From: Corynebacterium suedekumii
Lineage (GTDB): Bacteria > Actinomycetota > Actinomycetes > Mycobacteriales > Mycobacteriaceae
DNA: 64,000 nt
Reading direction: 5' to 3'
Assembly: GCF_030252185.1 (NCBI RefSeq)
Contig: NZ_CP126970.1
Location: forward strand, 1,612,001-1,676,000
A program made the position numbers and the translations under genes. The notes below the pieces were generated by a model. The model was not told the DNA's origin, did not search any database, and worked only from the letters and a program-made list of their open reading frames with translations. Of this stretch, positions 32,692-41,672 are shown piece after piece. Numbering within the stretch: the first letter of the stretch is position 1; each line of letters begins with the position of its first letter.

Positions 32692-33345
32692 CTACTCCTC
32701 GCCCTCGCCGGTGGTCTCCGGTGCGGACTCGGAGCCCTCCTCGCCGGCGATCTCTTCCTTGCCGGCGCCTTCCTCGGTGGCGTCGGTCTCCTCCGGCTCC
32801 TCCTCCGGGACGGTGATGGAGACGATGAGGGTCTCCGGATCGGCGACCAGGGTGACACCCTCCGGGAGGGTGACGTTCTCGGCGTAGATCTTGTCTTCCA
32901 GACCCAGGTCCTCGACAGAGACGGTGAAGGAGTCCGGGATCTCCAGGACGTCAGCCTCGACGAGGATGACGTCGGCATCCTGGACGTACATCAGGCCCGG
33001 CTCCGGCTCGCCCTCGACCTCGACCGGGACCTCGACCTCGACGCGCTCGCCGCGCTTGATGGCGAGCATGTCGACGTGGTCGATGTCGAAGGTGAGGACG
33101 TTCTGGTCGACGTGCTTGACCATCGTGAGGTGCTTCTCGCCGTCGATGTCGAACTCGACGATGGCGTTCGCGCCGTCGTTACGCACGACAGCGGTGAACT
33201 CGAGACGGTCCACGGAGAAGTGGACGTTCTCGGTGGCGCCGGAGTAGATGACGCCGGGGATGCGGCCGTCACGACGCAGGCGGCGGGCGAAGCCCTTGCC
33301 GAACTCTTCACGGGCGGTAGCGGTCAGGGTGGGGTACTTGGCCAT
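32692..33345 (-). CDS. rplY: 50S ribosomal protein L25/CTC family
   Basis: A 217-residue 5S-rRNA-binding ribosomal protein of the long CTC type. The N-terminal L25 domain begins with TLTATAREEFGKGFARRLRRDGRIPGVIYS, and the C-terminal TL5 beta domain follows from about 95 to 185. An acidic Glu-rich tail of about 40 residues (EEEPEETDATEEG) ends the protein, a feature of actinobacterial members. ATG 33345 has AGGAG 8 nt upstream. It lies upstream of pth as in other actinobacteria. Confidence 0.95.
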   Translation of the reverse strand: MAKYPTLTATAREEFGKGFARRLRRDGRIPGVIYSGATENVHFSVDRLEFTAVVRNDGANAIVEFDIDGEKHLTMVKHVDQNVLTFDIDHVDMLAIKRGERVEVEVPVEVEGEPEPGLMYVQDADVILVEADVLEIPDSFTVSVEDLGLEDKIYAENVTLPEGVTLVADPETLIVSITVPEEEPEETDATEEGAGKEEIAGEEGSESAPETTGEGEE

Positions 33346-33520
33346 GTGGTGCTCCTGTAATTGGTGCGGCCGCGCCCCTGAAAGAACAAAGGCCCGCGAC
33401 CGACTCTGGTGCAAGGAAATGAACGTGTCCTCGTCGAGTCATCGCAGGCTGAAAACCATGTGAATCGCAATCGCGTCGATAACGGCCCCAGAAGGCCCTC
33501 GCCGAGACGCTGCCAATCTA

Positions 33521-33901
33521 TCACCGGTCGGCGGGAGGTTCCAAAACCGGCGGCTCAAAAATGCTGGACAGACACGAGTTCACGCCGTCGACCCGGGTCT
33601 CGAACAGCTCGATCCTCATCGTGCGGGAACCGTCCCAGTAGAAGCGGTCCTCGCCCGACAGGGTGAGCGTCAGCACCAGGCCGTCAACCTGCCACTGCAC
33701 GTCAGCCGCCGCGAACCCGTGCTCCTCATCATCCGGCTGGATCCACACCATCCCCGCCGGATCCTCCGGGCCCCGACTGAGCAGCAGCGACCTCGGTGGC
33801 GTGTTACCCGAGAAGCTGAAGGTGAACACCATGGTGAAAACATCGGGCCGATCGGTTTCGTTGTCCAGGTAGATGTCCAACGGCGAATAGATCCGTTCCA
33901 T
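33521..33901 (-). CDS. Hypothetical protein
   Basis: A 126-residue acidic soluble protein beginning MERIYSPLDIYLDNETDRPD. Alternating strands (FTMVFTFSFSG, VQWQVDGLVLTLTLSG, RTMRIELFETRV) suggest a small beta-sandwich. No signal peptide, helix of membrane type or known motif is seen. It lies between rplY and the divergent mhp operon. Codon use is like its neighbours. Function unknown. Confidence 0.6.
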   Translation of the reverse strand: MERIYSPLDIYLDNETDRPDVFTMVFTFSFSGNTPPRSLLLSRGPEDPAGMVWIQPDDEEHGFAAADVQWQVDGLVLTLTLSGEDRFYWDGSRTMRIELFETRVDGVNSCLSSIFEPPVLEPPADR

Positions 33902-33915
33902 GCGACAAGAATAGG

Positions 33916-33931
33916 CCGTTCCGGGGAACGG
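33916..33931. promoter_or_regulatory. Palindrome upstream of mhpB
   Basis: CCGTTCC-GG-GGAACGG has perfect 7-bp arms, 82 nt before the mhpB start. It could be an operator for the lost IclR-type regulator or a small hairpin; the TTCC/GGAA core recalls IclR-family sites but with shorter spacing. Confidence 0.4.
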
Positions 33932-34012
33932 GACGATCCCACTCCGGGTGAGTGATCCTCCCTACACTCAGGCCCAGCTACCCGACCGACCACACATTTC
34001 AGGAGCAATCAC

Positions 34013-34942
34013 ATGAGCGTCGCACTGCTGGCCATGTCCCACAGCCCGCTGCTGGGCATCAACGACCCCCAGCCCGATGTCGCGTCCGCGCTGGAGGAGT
34101 CGTTCGAGACCGCCCGCCGCACCATCGCGGACTACGACCCGGATCTGGTCCTGGTGTTCACCCCGGACCACTTCAACGGCTTCTTCTACACCCTCCTCCC
34201 GCAGTTCTGCGTCGGGTACGCCGCCGAATCCATGGGCGACTACAAGACCACCGCCGGTCCCTTCGACGTCCCCGTGGAACTGGCCGAGGACCTCGGCCAG
34301 TTCATCATCGATCAGGGCGTGGACGTGGCCATCTCCCGTGAGATGGTCATCGATCATGGCGGTGCCCAGCCGGTGGAGCTCATGTTCGGTTCCCTCACCG
34401 CCAAGCCGGTCATCCCGATCTTCGTCAACGGTGTGGCCCACCCCTTCGCGGCGATGGAGCGGATCCGCCTGCTCGGCGAGGCCGTGGGCACGTGGGCGGC
34501 CAACCTGGACAAGAAGGTCCTCATGATCGCCTCCGGTGGCCTGTCCCATGACCCGCCGCTGCCGCGCTGGGCCGAGGCGACCGACGCCCAGAAGGAGTTC
34601 CTGCTCCACGGCCACCCCGACCAGGCCGACCGCGACGCCCGTGAGGCACGCGTCATCGCCGCCGGCAAGGCCAACGCCGCCGAGACCGGGATCATCGACA
34701 TCAACCCGGAGTGGGACCAGAAGTTCATGGCGGACTGCGCCTCCGCTGATCCGGCCCGCTTCGACCACTACACCGCCGCCCAGATGGCCGAGGACGCCGG
34801 AAACTCCTCCCACGAGGTCCGCACCTGGGTCGCCGGTTTCTCCGCGCTCGCCGCCGCCAACGGCGGGTACCAGGTGGAGTACGAGTTCTACCGGCCGATT
34901 CCCGAGTTCGTCGCCGGCTTCGGCCTCATGATCGCCCGATAA
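34013..34942 (+). CDS. mhpB: 2,3-dihydroxyphenylpropionate 1,2-dioxygenase
   Basis: A 309-residue type II extradiol (LigB-fold) dioxygenase that opens the ring of 2,3-dihydroxyphenylpropionate or 2,3-dihydroxycinnamate. The N-terminal MSHSPLLGINDP carries an active-site His, VFTPDHFNGFFY another, DHGGAQPVEL a third, and IASGGLSHDPPLPRW the family signature. Length and motifs match MhpB. AGGAG lies 9 nt before ATG 34013. It is first in a four-gene operon with mhpD, mhpF and mhpE. Confidence 0.93.
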   Translation: MSVALLAMSHSPLLGINDPQPDVASALEESFETARRTIADYDPDLVLVFTPDHFNGFFYTLLPQFCVGYAAESMGDYKTTAGPFDVPVELAEDLGQFIIDQGVDVAISREMVIDHGGAQPVELMFGSLTAKPVIPIFVNGVAHPFAAMERIRLLGEAVGTWAANLDKKVLMIASGGLSHDPPLPRWAEATDAQKEFLLHGHPDQADRDAREARVIAAGKANAAETGIIDINPEWDQKFMADCASADPARFDHYTAAQMAEDAGNSSHEVRTWVAGFSALAAANGGYQVEYEFYRPIPEFVAGFGLMIAR

Positions 34943-34958
34943 GGAAAGGACAGTGACC

Positions 34959-35741
34959 ATGACCGCAGACAATGTCCTCGACGGCGTCGCCAAGGATCTG
35001 CTCGACGCCTACCGCACCGGTGACCCCATCGCGCCCCCGCGTGAGACCGTCGACGGGCTTGACCTCGACGGCGCATACCGGATCCAGCAGCTCCAGGAGC
35101 AGGCCTTCATTGACGCCGGCCGCACCGTCGTCGGCCGCAAGATCGGTCTGACCTCCCTGGCCATGCAGCAGCAGTTGGGCGTGGACAGCCCCGACTTCGG
35201 CTTCTTCACCGACGACCTGGTCTTTGCCGACGGCGCCGACATCGAGGTCTCCCGCTTCATCGCCCCGAAGGTGGAACCCGAACTCGCCTTCATCCTCGGC
35301 AGTGACCTCGCTGCCGACGCCACGATCGAGGACGTCCACGCCGCCATCGCCTCCACCCACCTGGCGGTGGAGATCATCGACTCCCGCGTCCGGGACTGGG
35401 ACATCCGCCTGGTGGACACCGTCGCCGACAACGCCTCCTGCGGCGCCGTCATCCTCGACCGCACCCCCGTCGACGTCTCCCTCGAGGACCTCCCGAAGGT
35501 CACCGCGGAGATGAGCATCGGTGGCGACCTGGCCGGCTCCGGCACCGGCTCCGACGTCATGGGCCACCCGCTGGCACCCCTGCACTGGCTCGCCGGCGTC
35601 CTCGGGGAGCAGGGAGTTCCGCTCAAGGCCGGCGACATCGTCCTCACCGGCAGCTTCTGCGGTGCCACCCCCGTCGTCGCCGGCCAGCGCGTCGACGTCG
35701 ACTACGGGCCCTACGGCCGACTGTCCGCGACGTTCATCTAA
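34959..35741 (+). CDS. mhpD: 2-keto-4-pentenoate hydratase
   Basis: A 260-residue FAH-fold hydratase converting 2-hydroxypentadienoate to 4-hydroxy-2-oxovalerate. Conserved segments are GRKIGLTSLAMQQQLGVDSPDFG, PKVEPELAFILG (metal-binding Glu pair) and VEIIDSRVRDW. The C-terminal GDIVLTGSFCGATPV is typical of MhpD. ATG 34959 is preferred to GTG 34953 because the AAAGGA site sits 8 nt before it. It follows mhpB by 16 nt. Confidence 0.92.
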   Translation: MTADNVLDGVAKDLLDAYRTGDPIAPPRETVDGLDLDGAYRIQQLQEQAFIDAGRTVVGRKIGLTSLAMQQQLGVDSPDFGFFTDDLVFADGADIEVSRFIAPKVEPELAFILGSDLAADATIEDVHAAIASTHLAVEIIDSRVRDWDIRLVDTVADNASCGAVILDRTPVDVSLEDLPKVTAEMSIGGDLAGSGTGSDVMGHPLAPLHWLAGVLGEQGVPLKAGDIVLTGSFCGATPVVAGQRVDVDYGPYGRLSATFI

Positions 35742-35768
35742 GTCCTCATTTCACTGAAGAAGGTTCAC

Positions 35769-36692
35769 ATGTCTCTCAAGCTCACGGCCGCTATCGTCGG
35801 CCCCGGCAACATCGGCACCGACCTGCTGATCAAGCTGCTCAACAATTCCAAGAACATCGAACCCATCTACATGGTCGGCGTCGACCCCGAGTCCGACGGC
35901 CTGCGCCGTGCCCGCGATCTCGGAGTCACCACCTCCCACGAAGGTGTGGACTGGCTGGTTCAGCAGGATCCGAAGCCGGACCTGGTGTTCGAGGCGACCT
36001 CCGCCAAGGCACACGAGGCCAACGCCCCGAAGTACCGCGAGGCCGGCATCCGCGCCATCGACCTCACCCCGGCCGCCGTCGGCCCGTACCTGTGCCCGTC
36101 CGTCAACCTGGATGATCTCAGCACCGTCGACAACGTCAACATGATCACCTGTGGCGGACAGGCCACCACGCCGATCGTCAAGGCCGTCTCCTCTGTGGTG
36201 CCGGTCGAGTACGCCGAGGTCGTCTCCTCCATCGCCTCCAAGTCCGCCGGCCCGGGCACCCGCGCCAACATCGACGAATTCGTGGAGACCACCTCTTCCG
36301 CCCTGGAGAAGCTCGGCGGGGCGAAGAAGGGCAAGGTCGTCATCGTCCTCAACCCGGTCGAGCCGCCCATGATGATGCGCAACACCGTCTACTGCGCCCT
36401 CCCGGCCGAAGCCGGCGTCCCCGGCGAACTGCAGGACCGCGTCCGCGAGTCCATCGAGACCATGGTGGAGAACGTCAAGGCCTACGTGCCCGGCTACCGC
36501 CTCACTGCGGAGCCGCAGTTCGACGAGGCCCGCGACGACTGGAACGGCTGGGCCCGCGTCACCGTCCTCATCGAGGTCAAGGGCGCCGCCGACTACCTGC
36601 CGGACTTCGCCGGCAACCTCGACATCATCACGTCCGCAGCGGTCGCCACCGCCGACAAGTACGCCGAGCTGCTCACCGCGGCCGCCAAGTAA
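35769..36692 (+). CDS. mhpF: Acetaldehyde dehydrogenase (acylating)
   Basis: A 307-residue enzyme that converts acetaldehyde, NAD and CoA to acetyl-CoA, channelled from the aldolase. The Rossmann motif is [14 protein letters not shown] at the N-terminus and the catalytic Cys is in [17 protein letters not shown] near 130. [21 protein letters not shown] follows. It lies 27 nt after mhpD and 16 nt before mhpE, the usual order for the aldolase-dehydrogenase complex. Confidence 0.94.
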   Translation: MSLKLTAAIVGPGNIGTDLLIKLLNNSKNIEPIYMVGVDPESDGLRRARDLGVTTSHEGVDWLVQQDPKPDLVFEATSAKAHEANAPKYREAGIRAIDLTPAAVGPYLCPSVNLDDLSTVDNVNMITCGGQATTPIVKAVSSVVPVEYAEVVSSIASKSAGPGTRANIDEFVETTSSALEKLGGAKKGKVVIVLNPVEPPMMMRNTVYCALPAEAGVPGELQDRVRESIETMVENVKAYVPGYRLTAEPQFDEARDDWNGWARVTVLIEVKGAADYLPDFAGNLDIITSAAVATADKYAELLTAAAK

Positions 36693-36708
36693 CAGGGGAA
36701 ACGACATC

Positions 36709-37722
36709 ATGACCAAGATCAGGCTCAACGACACCACCCTGCGCGACGGCTCCCACGCCGTCCGACATCAGTACACCGAACAGCAGGTCCGCACCATCGT
36801 CCGGGCGCTGGATGACGCGGGCGTCGAGATGCTCGAAGTCACCCACGGCGACGGCCTCGGTGGCTCCACCTTCAACTACGGCTTCTCCCACACCTCGGAC
36901 CTCGACCTCATCGAGGCTGCGGTCGACGAGGCGAAGAACGCCAAGATCGCGGCACTCCTCCTGCCGGGCGTGGGCACCATCCACGACCTCAAGGAAGCAC
37001 AGAAGCGGGGCATTTCCCTGGTGCGCATCGCCACCCACTGTTCCGAGGCGGACGTGTCCATCCAGCACTTCCAGGCCGCCCGCGAACTCGGCCTGGAGAC
37101 CGGCGGATTCCTCATGCTCTCCCACCGCCTTGAGCCCGCCGAGCTGGCCAAGCAGGCCCGCATCATGGTCGATGCCGGCTGCCAGTGCGTCTTCGTCGTC
37201 GACTCCTCCGGTTACCTGGTGATGGAGGGTGCCGCCGACCGCGTCAAGGCGCTCGTCGACGAGATCGGCGATGACGCCCAGGTCGGTTTCCACGGCCACC
37301 AGAACCTCGGCTTCGGTGTGGCCAACTCGCTGCTCGCCGTCCGCAACGGTGCCACCCAGATCGACGGCACCCTCTACGGCCTCGGCGCTGGCGCGGGTAA
37401 CGCCCCGCTCGAGGTCCTGGCCACCGTGTTCGACCGCCTGGGCATCGACATCGGCGGCGTCGACCCGGCTGCCCTGCAGAACGCGGCCGAGGACGTGCTC
37501 AAGCCGATGGTCGATCGTCTGCCGATGATGGACCGCGGCTCCATCGTCCAGGGCCAGATGGGCGTGTACAACTCGTTCCTCTTCCACGCCGAGCGTGCGC
37601 AGGACCGTTACGGCGTGCCCGCCGCCGACATCCTCCGCGAGGTCGGCCGCCGTGGCTATGTCGGTGGCCAGGAGGACATGATCATCGACGTCGCCGTCGA
37701 CCTGCAGAAGCAGAACGCCTGA
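36709..37722 (+). CDS. mhpE: 4-hydroxy-2-oxovalerate aldolase
   Basis: A 337-residue DmpG-type class II aldolase that splits 4-hydroxy-2-oxovalerate to pyruvate and acetaldehyde. The N-terminal [17 protein letters not shown] contains the metal and catalytic Arg/Asp residues of the HMGL-like domain; [17 protein letters not shown] holds the His-X-His metal ligands near 200. The DmpG communication domain that contacts the dehydrogenase follows to the C-terminus. It ends the mhp operon, 5 nt from the convergent IclR remnant. Confidence 0.94.
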   Translation: MTKIRLNDTTLRDGSHAVRHQYTEQQVRTIVRALDDAGVEMLEVTHGDGLGGSTFNYGFSHTSDLDLIEAAVDEAKNAKIAALLLPGVGTIHDLKEAQKRGISLVRIATHCSEADVSIQHFQAARELGLETGGFLMLSHRLEPAELAKQARIMVDAGCQCVFVVDSSGYLVMEGAADRVKALVDEIGDDAQVGFHGHQNLGFGVANSLLAVRNGATQIDGTLYGLGAGAGNAPLEVLATVFDRLGIDIGGVDPAALQNAAEDVLKPMVDRLPMMDRGSIVQGQMGVYNSFLFHAERAQDRYGVPAADILREVGRRGYVGGQEDMIIDVAVDLQKQNA

Positions 37723-37727
37723 GAGAG

Positions 37728-38102
37728 CTACTCCCGGACCGCCGCCTTGTAGGCCTTGGGCGCCGCCGCGGTGATCCGGCGTAGCCCGGGAATGTGGTCC
37801 TCGGCCGTGAACGTCGCCGTGGGGCCTGACACCGACATCGCCGCGACGGGAACCGGGCCCCGCCCGAAGATCGGCGCCGCCACACAGCTCAGCCCGGCCG
37901 AGATCTCCTCCCGGTCGTAGGCCAGCCCCTCCTCACGGACCTGGGCGAGTACCTGACGGAACTCGTCCGGGTCCGTGATCGTGTTCCGGGTCCACCTGGA
38001 GAACCCCTTCTCGATGGTCCGTTCCGTCAGATTCTCGTCCCACGCCATGATCGCCTTGCCCACCCCGGTGGCGTACCCGGGGACCCGCCCGCCGATCCGT
38101 GA
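37728..38102 (-). pseudogene. IclR-family regulator remnant (C-terminal half only)
   Basis: About 124 residues remain of an IclR effector domain: RIGGRVPGYATGVGKAIMAWD, EEGLAYDREEISAGLSCVAAPIFG and PVAAMSVSGP are typical blocks. The winged helix and the first part of the effector domain are missing. The upstream side passes without a gap into a truncated MFS gene in another frame. The likely parent was an MhpR-type regulator of the adjacent mhp operon. An in-frame ATG at 38063 could still yield a 111-residue fragment, but it could not bind DNA. Confidence 0.8.
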
Positions 38103-39066
38103 GGTGGCCGAGGTAGGGCATGAGGAACAGGGCGCCGACGGAACCCACCGTCATCATCATCAGGGCGGAGGAGCGGGAGACGGGGTCGGCCGTGTCGGCG
38201 GTGCTGTCCACGATGAACGGGACCAGGAAGGCCGCCTGCAGGCCCTGCAGGAAGAGGCTGGCCATTCCGGCGACGGCTCCGATGAAGATCTCGCGCGGGG
38301 ACTCCTTGAACAGGCGGACGATCGGGATACCGGTCTGGACCTTGCCGGCCTTGCGGGCGGCCTCGAACTCCGGGGACTCCTTGACGCGGCTGCGCAGGTA
38401 CAGGCCGATGATGACGATGGCCGCGGAGAACAGGAACGGGATGCGCCAACCCCAGTCGGTGACGAAGTACTTCTCGGGGTTGGCGAAGTTGTCACCGGAG
38501 ATGGCGGCGAAGATGGCGAGGACCAGCGTGGACAGGATCATGCCCGCCGGCCCGCCGGCGATGGCCAGGGATGCGCCGAAGCCCTTGTTCTTCTCCGTGG
38601 CGTGCTCCATGGACATCAGTGCCGCACCGGCCCACTCGCCGCCGATGGCCACACCCTGGAGGAGGCGGAGGATGACCAGGAGGATGGGTGCGATGACACC
38701 GATGTGGTTGGCGGAGGGCAGTAGGCCGATGGTGATGGACACGAAGCCCATGACCATCAGGGTGATCACCAGGACGTTCTTGCGCCCGTACTTGTCACCG
38801 AAGTGGCCGAAGGCGATGGAGCCGATGGGGCGGGCGATGTAGCCGATGAGCAGGATGGCGAACGAGATCGTCGTACCCATCAGCGGCGTGAGATTGCCGA
38901 AGAACATCTGCGGGAACACGAGGCCGGCGGCGGCCGCGTAGAGCAGGAAGTCGTACATCTCGACAGTGCTGCCGAGGAAGCTGGAGGCCATGGCGCGGCG
39001 GCGTTCTTTAGGGTCGCGGTGGGGCTCGGCGGCCGGTACCTCGGCGATGGAGGAAGTGTGGGTCAT
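38103..39066 (-). pseudogene. MHS-family MFS transporter remnant (3' truncated)
   Basis: About 320 residues match metabolite:H+ symporters (shikimate/proline-betaine type): MASSFLGSTVEMYDFLLYAAAAG opens helix 1, FGHFGDKYGRKNVL is the loop 2-3 motif, and RLLQGVAIGGEWAGAALMSMEHA is the family signature. Homology stops after PYLGHLTDR, about 110-130 residues early, and the frame then reads 54 unrelated residues through the IclR remnant to 37933. The joint at about 38090-38103 indicates a deletion that removed the end of this gene and the start of the regulator. A TGTTCC-N7-GGAACA operator remains upstream. Confidence 0.8.
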
Positions 39067-39185
39067 GGGGCGCTCCTAGGGGAGGGGCAGGGGGAGTGAC
39101 ATGTGGTCTGCGTCTTAACTCGCGCGGAGTGGGATCAGCGCGACTGACGTGGACTCTATGTCCTGGGTCACAGGAGGCCGAGAGT

Positions 39186-39204
39186 TGTTCCGAAGAGTGG
39201 AACA
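39186..39204. promoter_or_regulatory. IclR-type operator left upstream of the truncated transporter
   Basis: TGTTCC-N7-GGAACA has perfect 6-bp arms and the same N7 spacing as the two GenR-type sites at 28.3 and 29.2 kb. It is about 120 nt before the transporter remnant. Confidence 0.55.
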
Positions 39205-39255
39205 TGCGGTTCCCGCCCTGACCGGGGAGCATTCCCTGCCGGCAGAATGCTCAGC

Positions 39256-39876
39256 TCAGAGGTACTTCGACCCCTCCCGCCGGCTCAGGGCTGACACCTC
39301 ATGCGAGGCCAGGAATCCCCGGACCCATGTGGGGTCCGTCTTGGAGTAGTCGCGTAGCGCCCAACCGATGGCCTTGTCGATGAAGAACTCGCCGGAGCCC
39401 AGGTTTGCGGCCAGGATGTCGCCGAGCAGGTCCGTGTCTGTCTCTACCCGGCGGCCGAGCTGGTGGAGGATGGCCACGCGTCGTACCCACAGATTCTCGT
39501 CGACCGCCCAGGCCCCCATGTCGGCCGGTGAGGCCACGGCGCCGATGGGTTTTGCCAGGGCGTCGACGGTGTCCCACCACGGCTTCGTCGTCACCAGCGT
39601 CCGGAGCCGGGGCAGATCCTCACCCGTCAGCGTTACCTTTTTAAGGTGGTCGCAGGCGACGTACTGGTATTCGCGTTCGGGGCGGGCCCAGCAGGCGTCG
39701 ACAAGATCCCAGTCGACGGTGCGGGGCAGCAGGGCCTGGACGGCCGCCCGCCGGGCGGGCGTGGGGATGCCCAGGAAGGGGTACTGGTCGCGCAGGTAGG
39801 ACGCCATGCCGACGGCGCGGGTGGGGTCGGCGAGGGGGAGGAGGGCGGCGTCGATAAGCGTGACGGTGGCGGGCAC
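39256..39876 (-). CDS. DNA alkylation repair protein, AlkD-like
   Basis: A 206-residue HEAT-like-repeat protein of the AlkD family, DNA glycosylases that excise bulky or positively charged alkylated bases. Family blocks are YLRDQYPFLGIPTPARR near 30, REYQYVACDHLKKV near 70, and the repeat segments VTTKPWWDTVDALAKPIG and ENLWVRRVAILHQLGRR. The helical C-terminus has EFFIDKAIGWALRDYSKTDPTWVRGFL. An exact dispersed 13-mer at 39847-39859 encodes its residues Leu-Ile-Asp-Ala near the start. Divergent from an MFS gene 18 nt away. Confidence 0.88.
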   Translation of the reverse strand: MPATVTLIDAALLPLADPTRAVGMASYLRDQYPFLGIPTPARRAAVQALLPRTVDWDLVDACWARPEREYQYVACDHLKKVTLTGEDLPRLRTLVTTKPWWDTVDALAKPIGAVASPADMGAWAVDENLWVRRVAILHQLGRRVETDTDLLGDILAANLGSGEFFIDKAIGWALRDYSKTDPTWVRGFLASHEVSALSRREGSKYL

Positions 39877-39894
39877 GGCCTAAGTTTAGGTGTC

Positions 39895-41016
39895 ATGAGG
39901 AGACTGCAGATGGCGGCGATCTACGTCGGCGGATTCGTCGGGCCGTTCACGGGTCAGGCGTTGGCGGTGGTGCTGCCGGAGTTCGCGGAGACGTTCGGGA
40001 TCAGTGTCGGCCAGGCGGCGTGGACGATGTCGGCGTACCTGTTCCCGTTCGCCGCGATGCTGCTGGTCTCCGCGCGGCTGGTCCGGCGGATCCATCCGCA
40101 CCGGGTGGTGCTCACGGCGTATGCGGTGACGCTGCCGATGGCGTTGCTGCTGCTCATCACCCCGTCGTGGGGGCTGTTCCTGGCGGCGTACGCGACGATC
40201 GGCATCGCCAACGCGTTCACCACTCCGGTGCTGCAGAACATGCTCCGGGAGCTGTCCCCGCCGGAGAAACTGGGGTCGGCACTGGGGACGTACGCGGCGA
40301 TGCAGTCGCTGGGCATGTTGTCGGCGCCGTTGGTGTCGGGTCTGTCCAGCCTGGTCACGTGGCGGCTGGCGTTCCTGGTCACGGCGGCGGCCGCGGCCTA
40401 TGTGCTCATCGTGCGGCTGCCGGTCGTCCCGCCGCCGGCGGCCTCGCCGCAGAAGGTGGTCGGCCGGGTGCGTTGGGTGCCCACGCTGGTGCACATGGTC
40501 ACCAGCTTTGTCGTCGGCGTGGGCATCATCGGCCTGGGGTTTCTCACGTCGCTGCAGGTTGGCGACGCGTTCGGGCTCGGCCCGGTGGGGCGTGGCCTGG
40601 TGGTCATGTGCGGTGGCACGGCGGCGTTCTTCGCCTCCCGGAGGATCGGGGCGATGGCGGACCGCTACGGGGTGAAGGCGGTGCTGGTGAGCAGCGGCCT
40701 GCTCGCGGCGGTGGCGCTGTCGATCCTGCCGGTCGCCCCGTGGGCGTGGGTGGCGGCGCTGGCGTGGGCGGCGGCGGTCATGGCGGCGCAGGGGATGCAG
40801 GCCACGGTCAACCTCGCGGTGATCAACGCGCCGGGCGGGTCCTCGCTCATCTCCACGGTGCAGGCGTTCCGCTTCGGCGGCTCGGCGGCGGCACCGGTGC
40901 TGTTCCTGCCGATCTACCTGGGTATCGGCGGGGCGGCGTTCTGGGTGTCGGCGGCCGCCCTCGTGCTGGCGGCGGTGGCGCAGCAACTCGTCCGCGCCCC
41001 GAGGGCCTCCAGCTAG
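39895..41016 (+). CDS. MFS transporter
   Basis: A 373-residue major facilitator with about twelve helices. The first helix begins MAAIYVGGFVGPFTGQALAVVLPEFAETF; loop 2-3 has RLVRRIHPHRVV rather than the canonical GRLxDRxGRR; and loop 8-9 has GAMADRYGVKAV. It is shorter than most drug exporters. ATG 39895 is the first start with homology-like composition. Codon use is richer in GTG, GCG and GGG than in most neighbours, a hint of different ancestry or lower expression. Substrate unknown. Confidence 0.85.
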   Translation: MRRLQMAAIYVGGFVGPFTGQALAVVLPEFAETFGISVGQAAWTMSAYLFPFAAMLLVSARLVRRIHPHRVVLTAYAVTLPMALLLLITPSWGLFLAAYATIGIANAFTTPVLQNMLRELSPPEKLGSALGTYAAMQSLGMLSAPLVSGLSSLVTWRLAFLVTAAAAAYVLIVRLPVVPPPAASPQKVVGRVRWVPTLVHMVTSFVVGVGIIGLGFLTSLQVGDAFGLGPVGRGLVVMCGGTAAFFASRRIGAMADRYGVKAVLVSSGLLAAVALSILPVAPWAWVAALAWAAAVMAAQGMQATVNLAVINAPGGSSLISTVQAFRFGGSAAAPVLFLPIYLGIGGAAFWVSAAALVLAAVAQQLVRAPRASS

Positions 41017-41672
41017 GACTCGTCGGGGTGCAGCCGGAACGCCAGGCGGTCCGGATCCCGGTCGTCGACCACGGGGCCGATGACCACCTCCTCGAACATC
41101 GCGATGAGCAGGCTGCGGTCCTGGTCCTCGCAGGCGACCTGGCAGGCGGTGTCGTTGACGGAGCCGTGGACGCGCCGCCAGTCGAGCTGCCACCCGGCGT
41201 CACGGGCGACCCGGCTCCAGAACAGCCGCTGGACCCGGCCGTTGCCCTCCCGGAACGGGTGGATGTAGTTGACCTGGTCGTAGTGGTAGGCCAGGCGGGC
41301 GATGAAGCGGTCCCGGTCGAGGCCACGTAGGCCGTTCTCCTCCTGCAGCTCGCCGGCGGCGACGGCCGCGGCGTGCCGGATCATCGGCACCGGCAGGAAG
41401 GGTTCGCGGCGGCCGGCACTCTTGCGCAGGTCGACGGTGCGCAGTTCGCCTGCCCAGTCGTAGACGTCCTGGAAGAGGTGGCGGTGGATGGTGCGCAGCT
41501 CGTCGAGGTCGTTGGTGCGCTCGGGCGGGTTGTCCAGCAGCTGGAGCATCCGGACGAATGACAGATCGCCCTCAGCGTGGTTGAGGGCGATCTTGGTGGA
41601 CGCGCCCACCAGGTTCTTCAGCACCCCGGTGGTCGGGTCGATGTAGGGGTCGTGGCTGTCAGCGGAGGCCAT
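41013..41672 (-). CDS. fic: Fic family AMP-transferase (toxin)
   Basis: A 219-residue Fic-domain enzyme that transfers AMP from ATP to target proteins. The catalytic motif HPFREGNGR is complete at 138-146 (consensus HPFxxGNGR), with the flap TVDLRKSAGRREPFLP near 79-94. The length and N-terminal region agree with VbhT/class I Fic toxins. The upstream gene encodes a VbhA-like antitoxin that overlaps by 14 nt. Known VbhT-type targets are DNA gyrase and topoisomerase IV; the target here is inferred only from the family. Confidence 0.9.
   Translation of the reverse strand: MASADSHDPYIDPTTGVLKNLVGASTKIALNHAEGDLSFVRMLQLLDNPPERTNDLDELRTIHRHLFQDVYDWAGELRTVDLRKSAGRREPFLPVPMIRHAAAVAAGELQEENGLRGLDRDRFIARLAYHYDQVNYIHPFREGNGRVQRLFWSRVARDAGWQLDWRRVHGSVNDTACQVACEDQDRSLLIAMFEEVVIGPVVDDRDPDRLAFRLHPDES

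Noticed and set aside
33466..33482. GCGTCGATAAC as another copy of the dispersed 13-mer
   Set aside because: It differs at the 5' G and in the AAGC end, beyond the variants I accepted.
25493..39066. Catabolic stretch as an integrated mobile island
   Set aside because: No integrase, transposase, tRNA-flanking repeat or clear base-composition shift was seen; the gen order matches C. glutamicum, so vertical inheritance is as likely.
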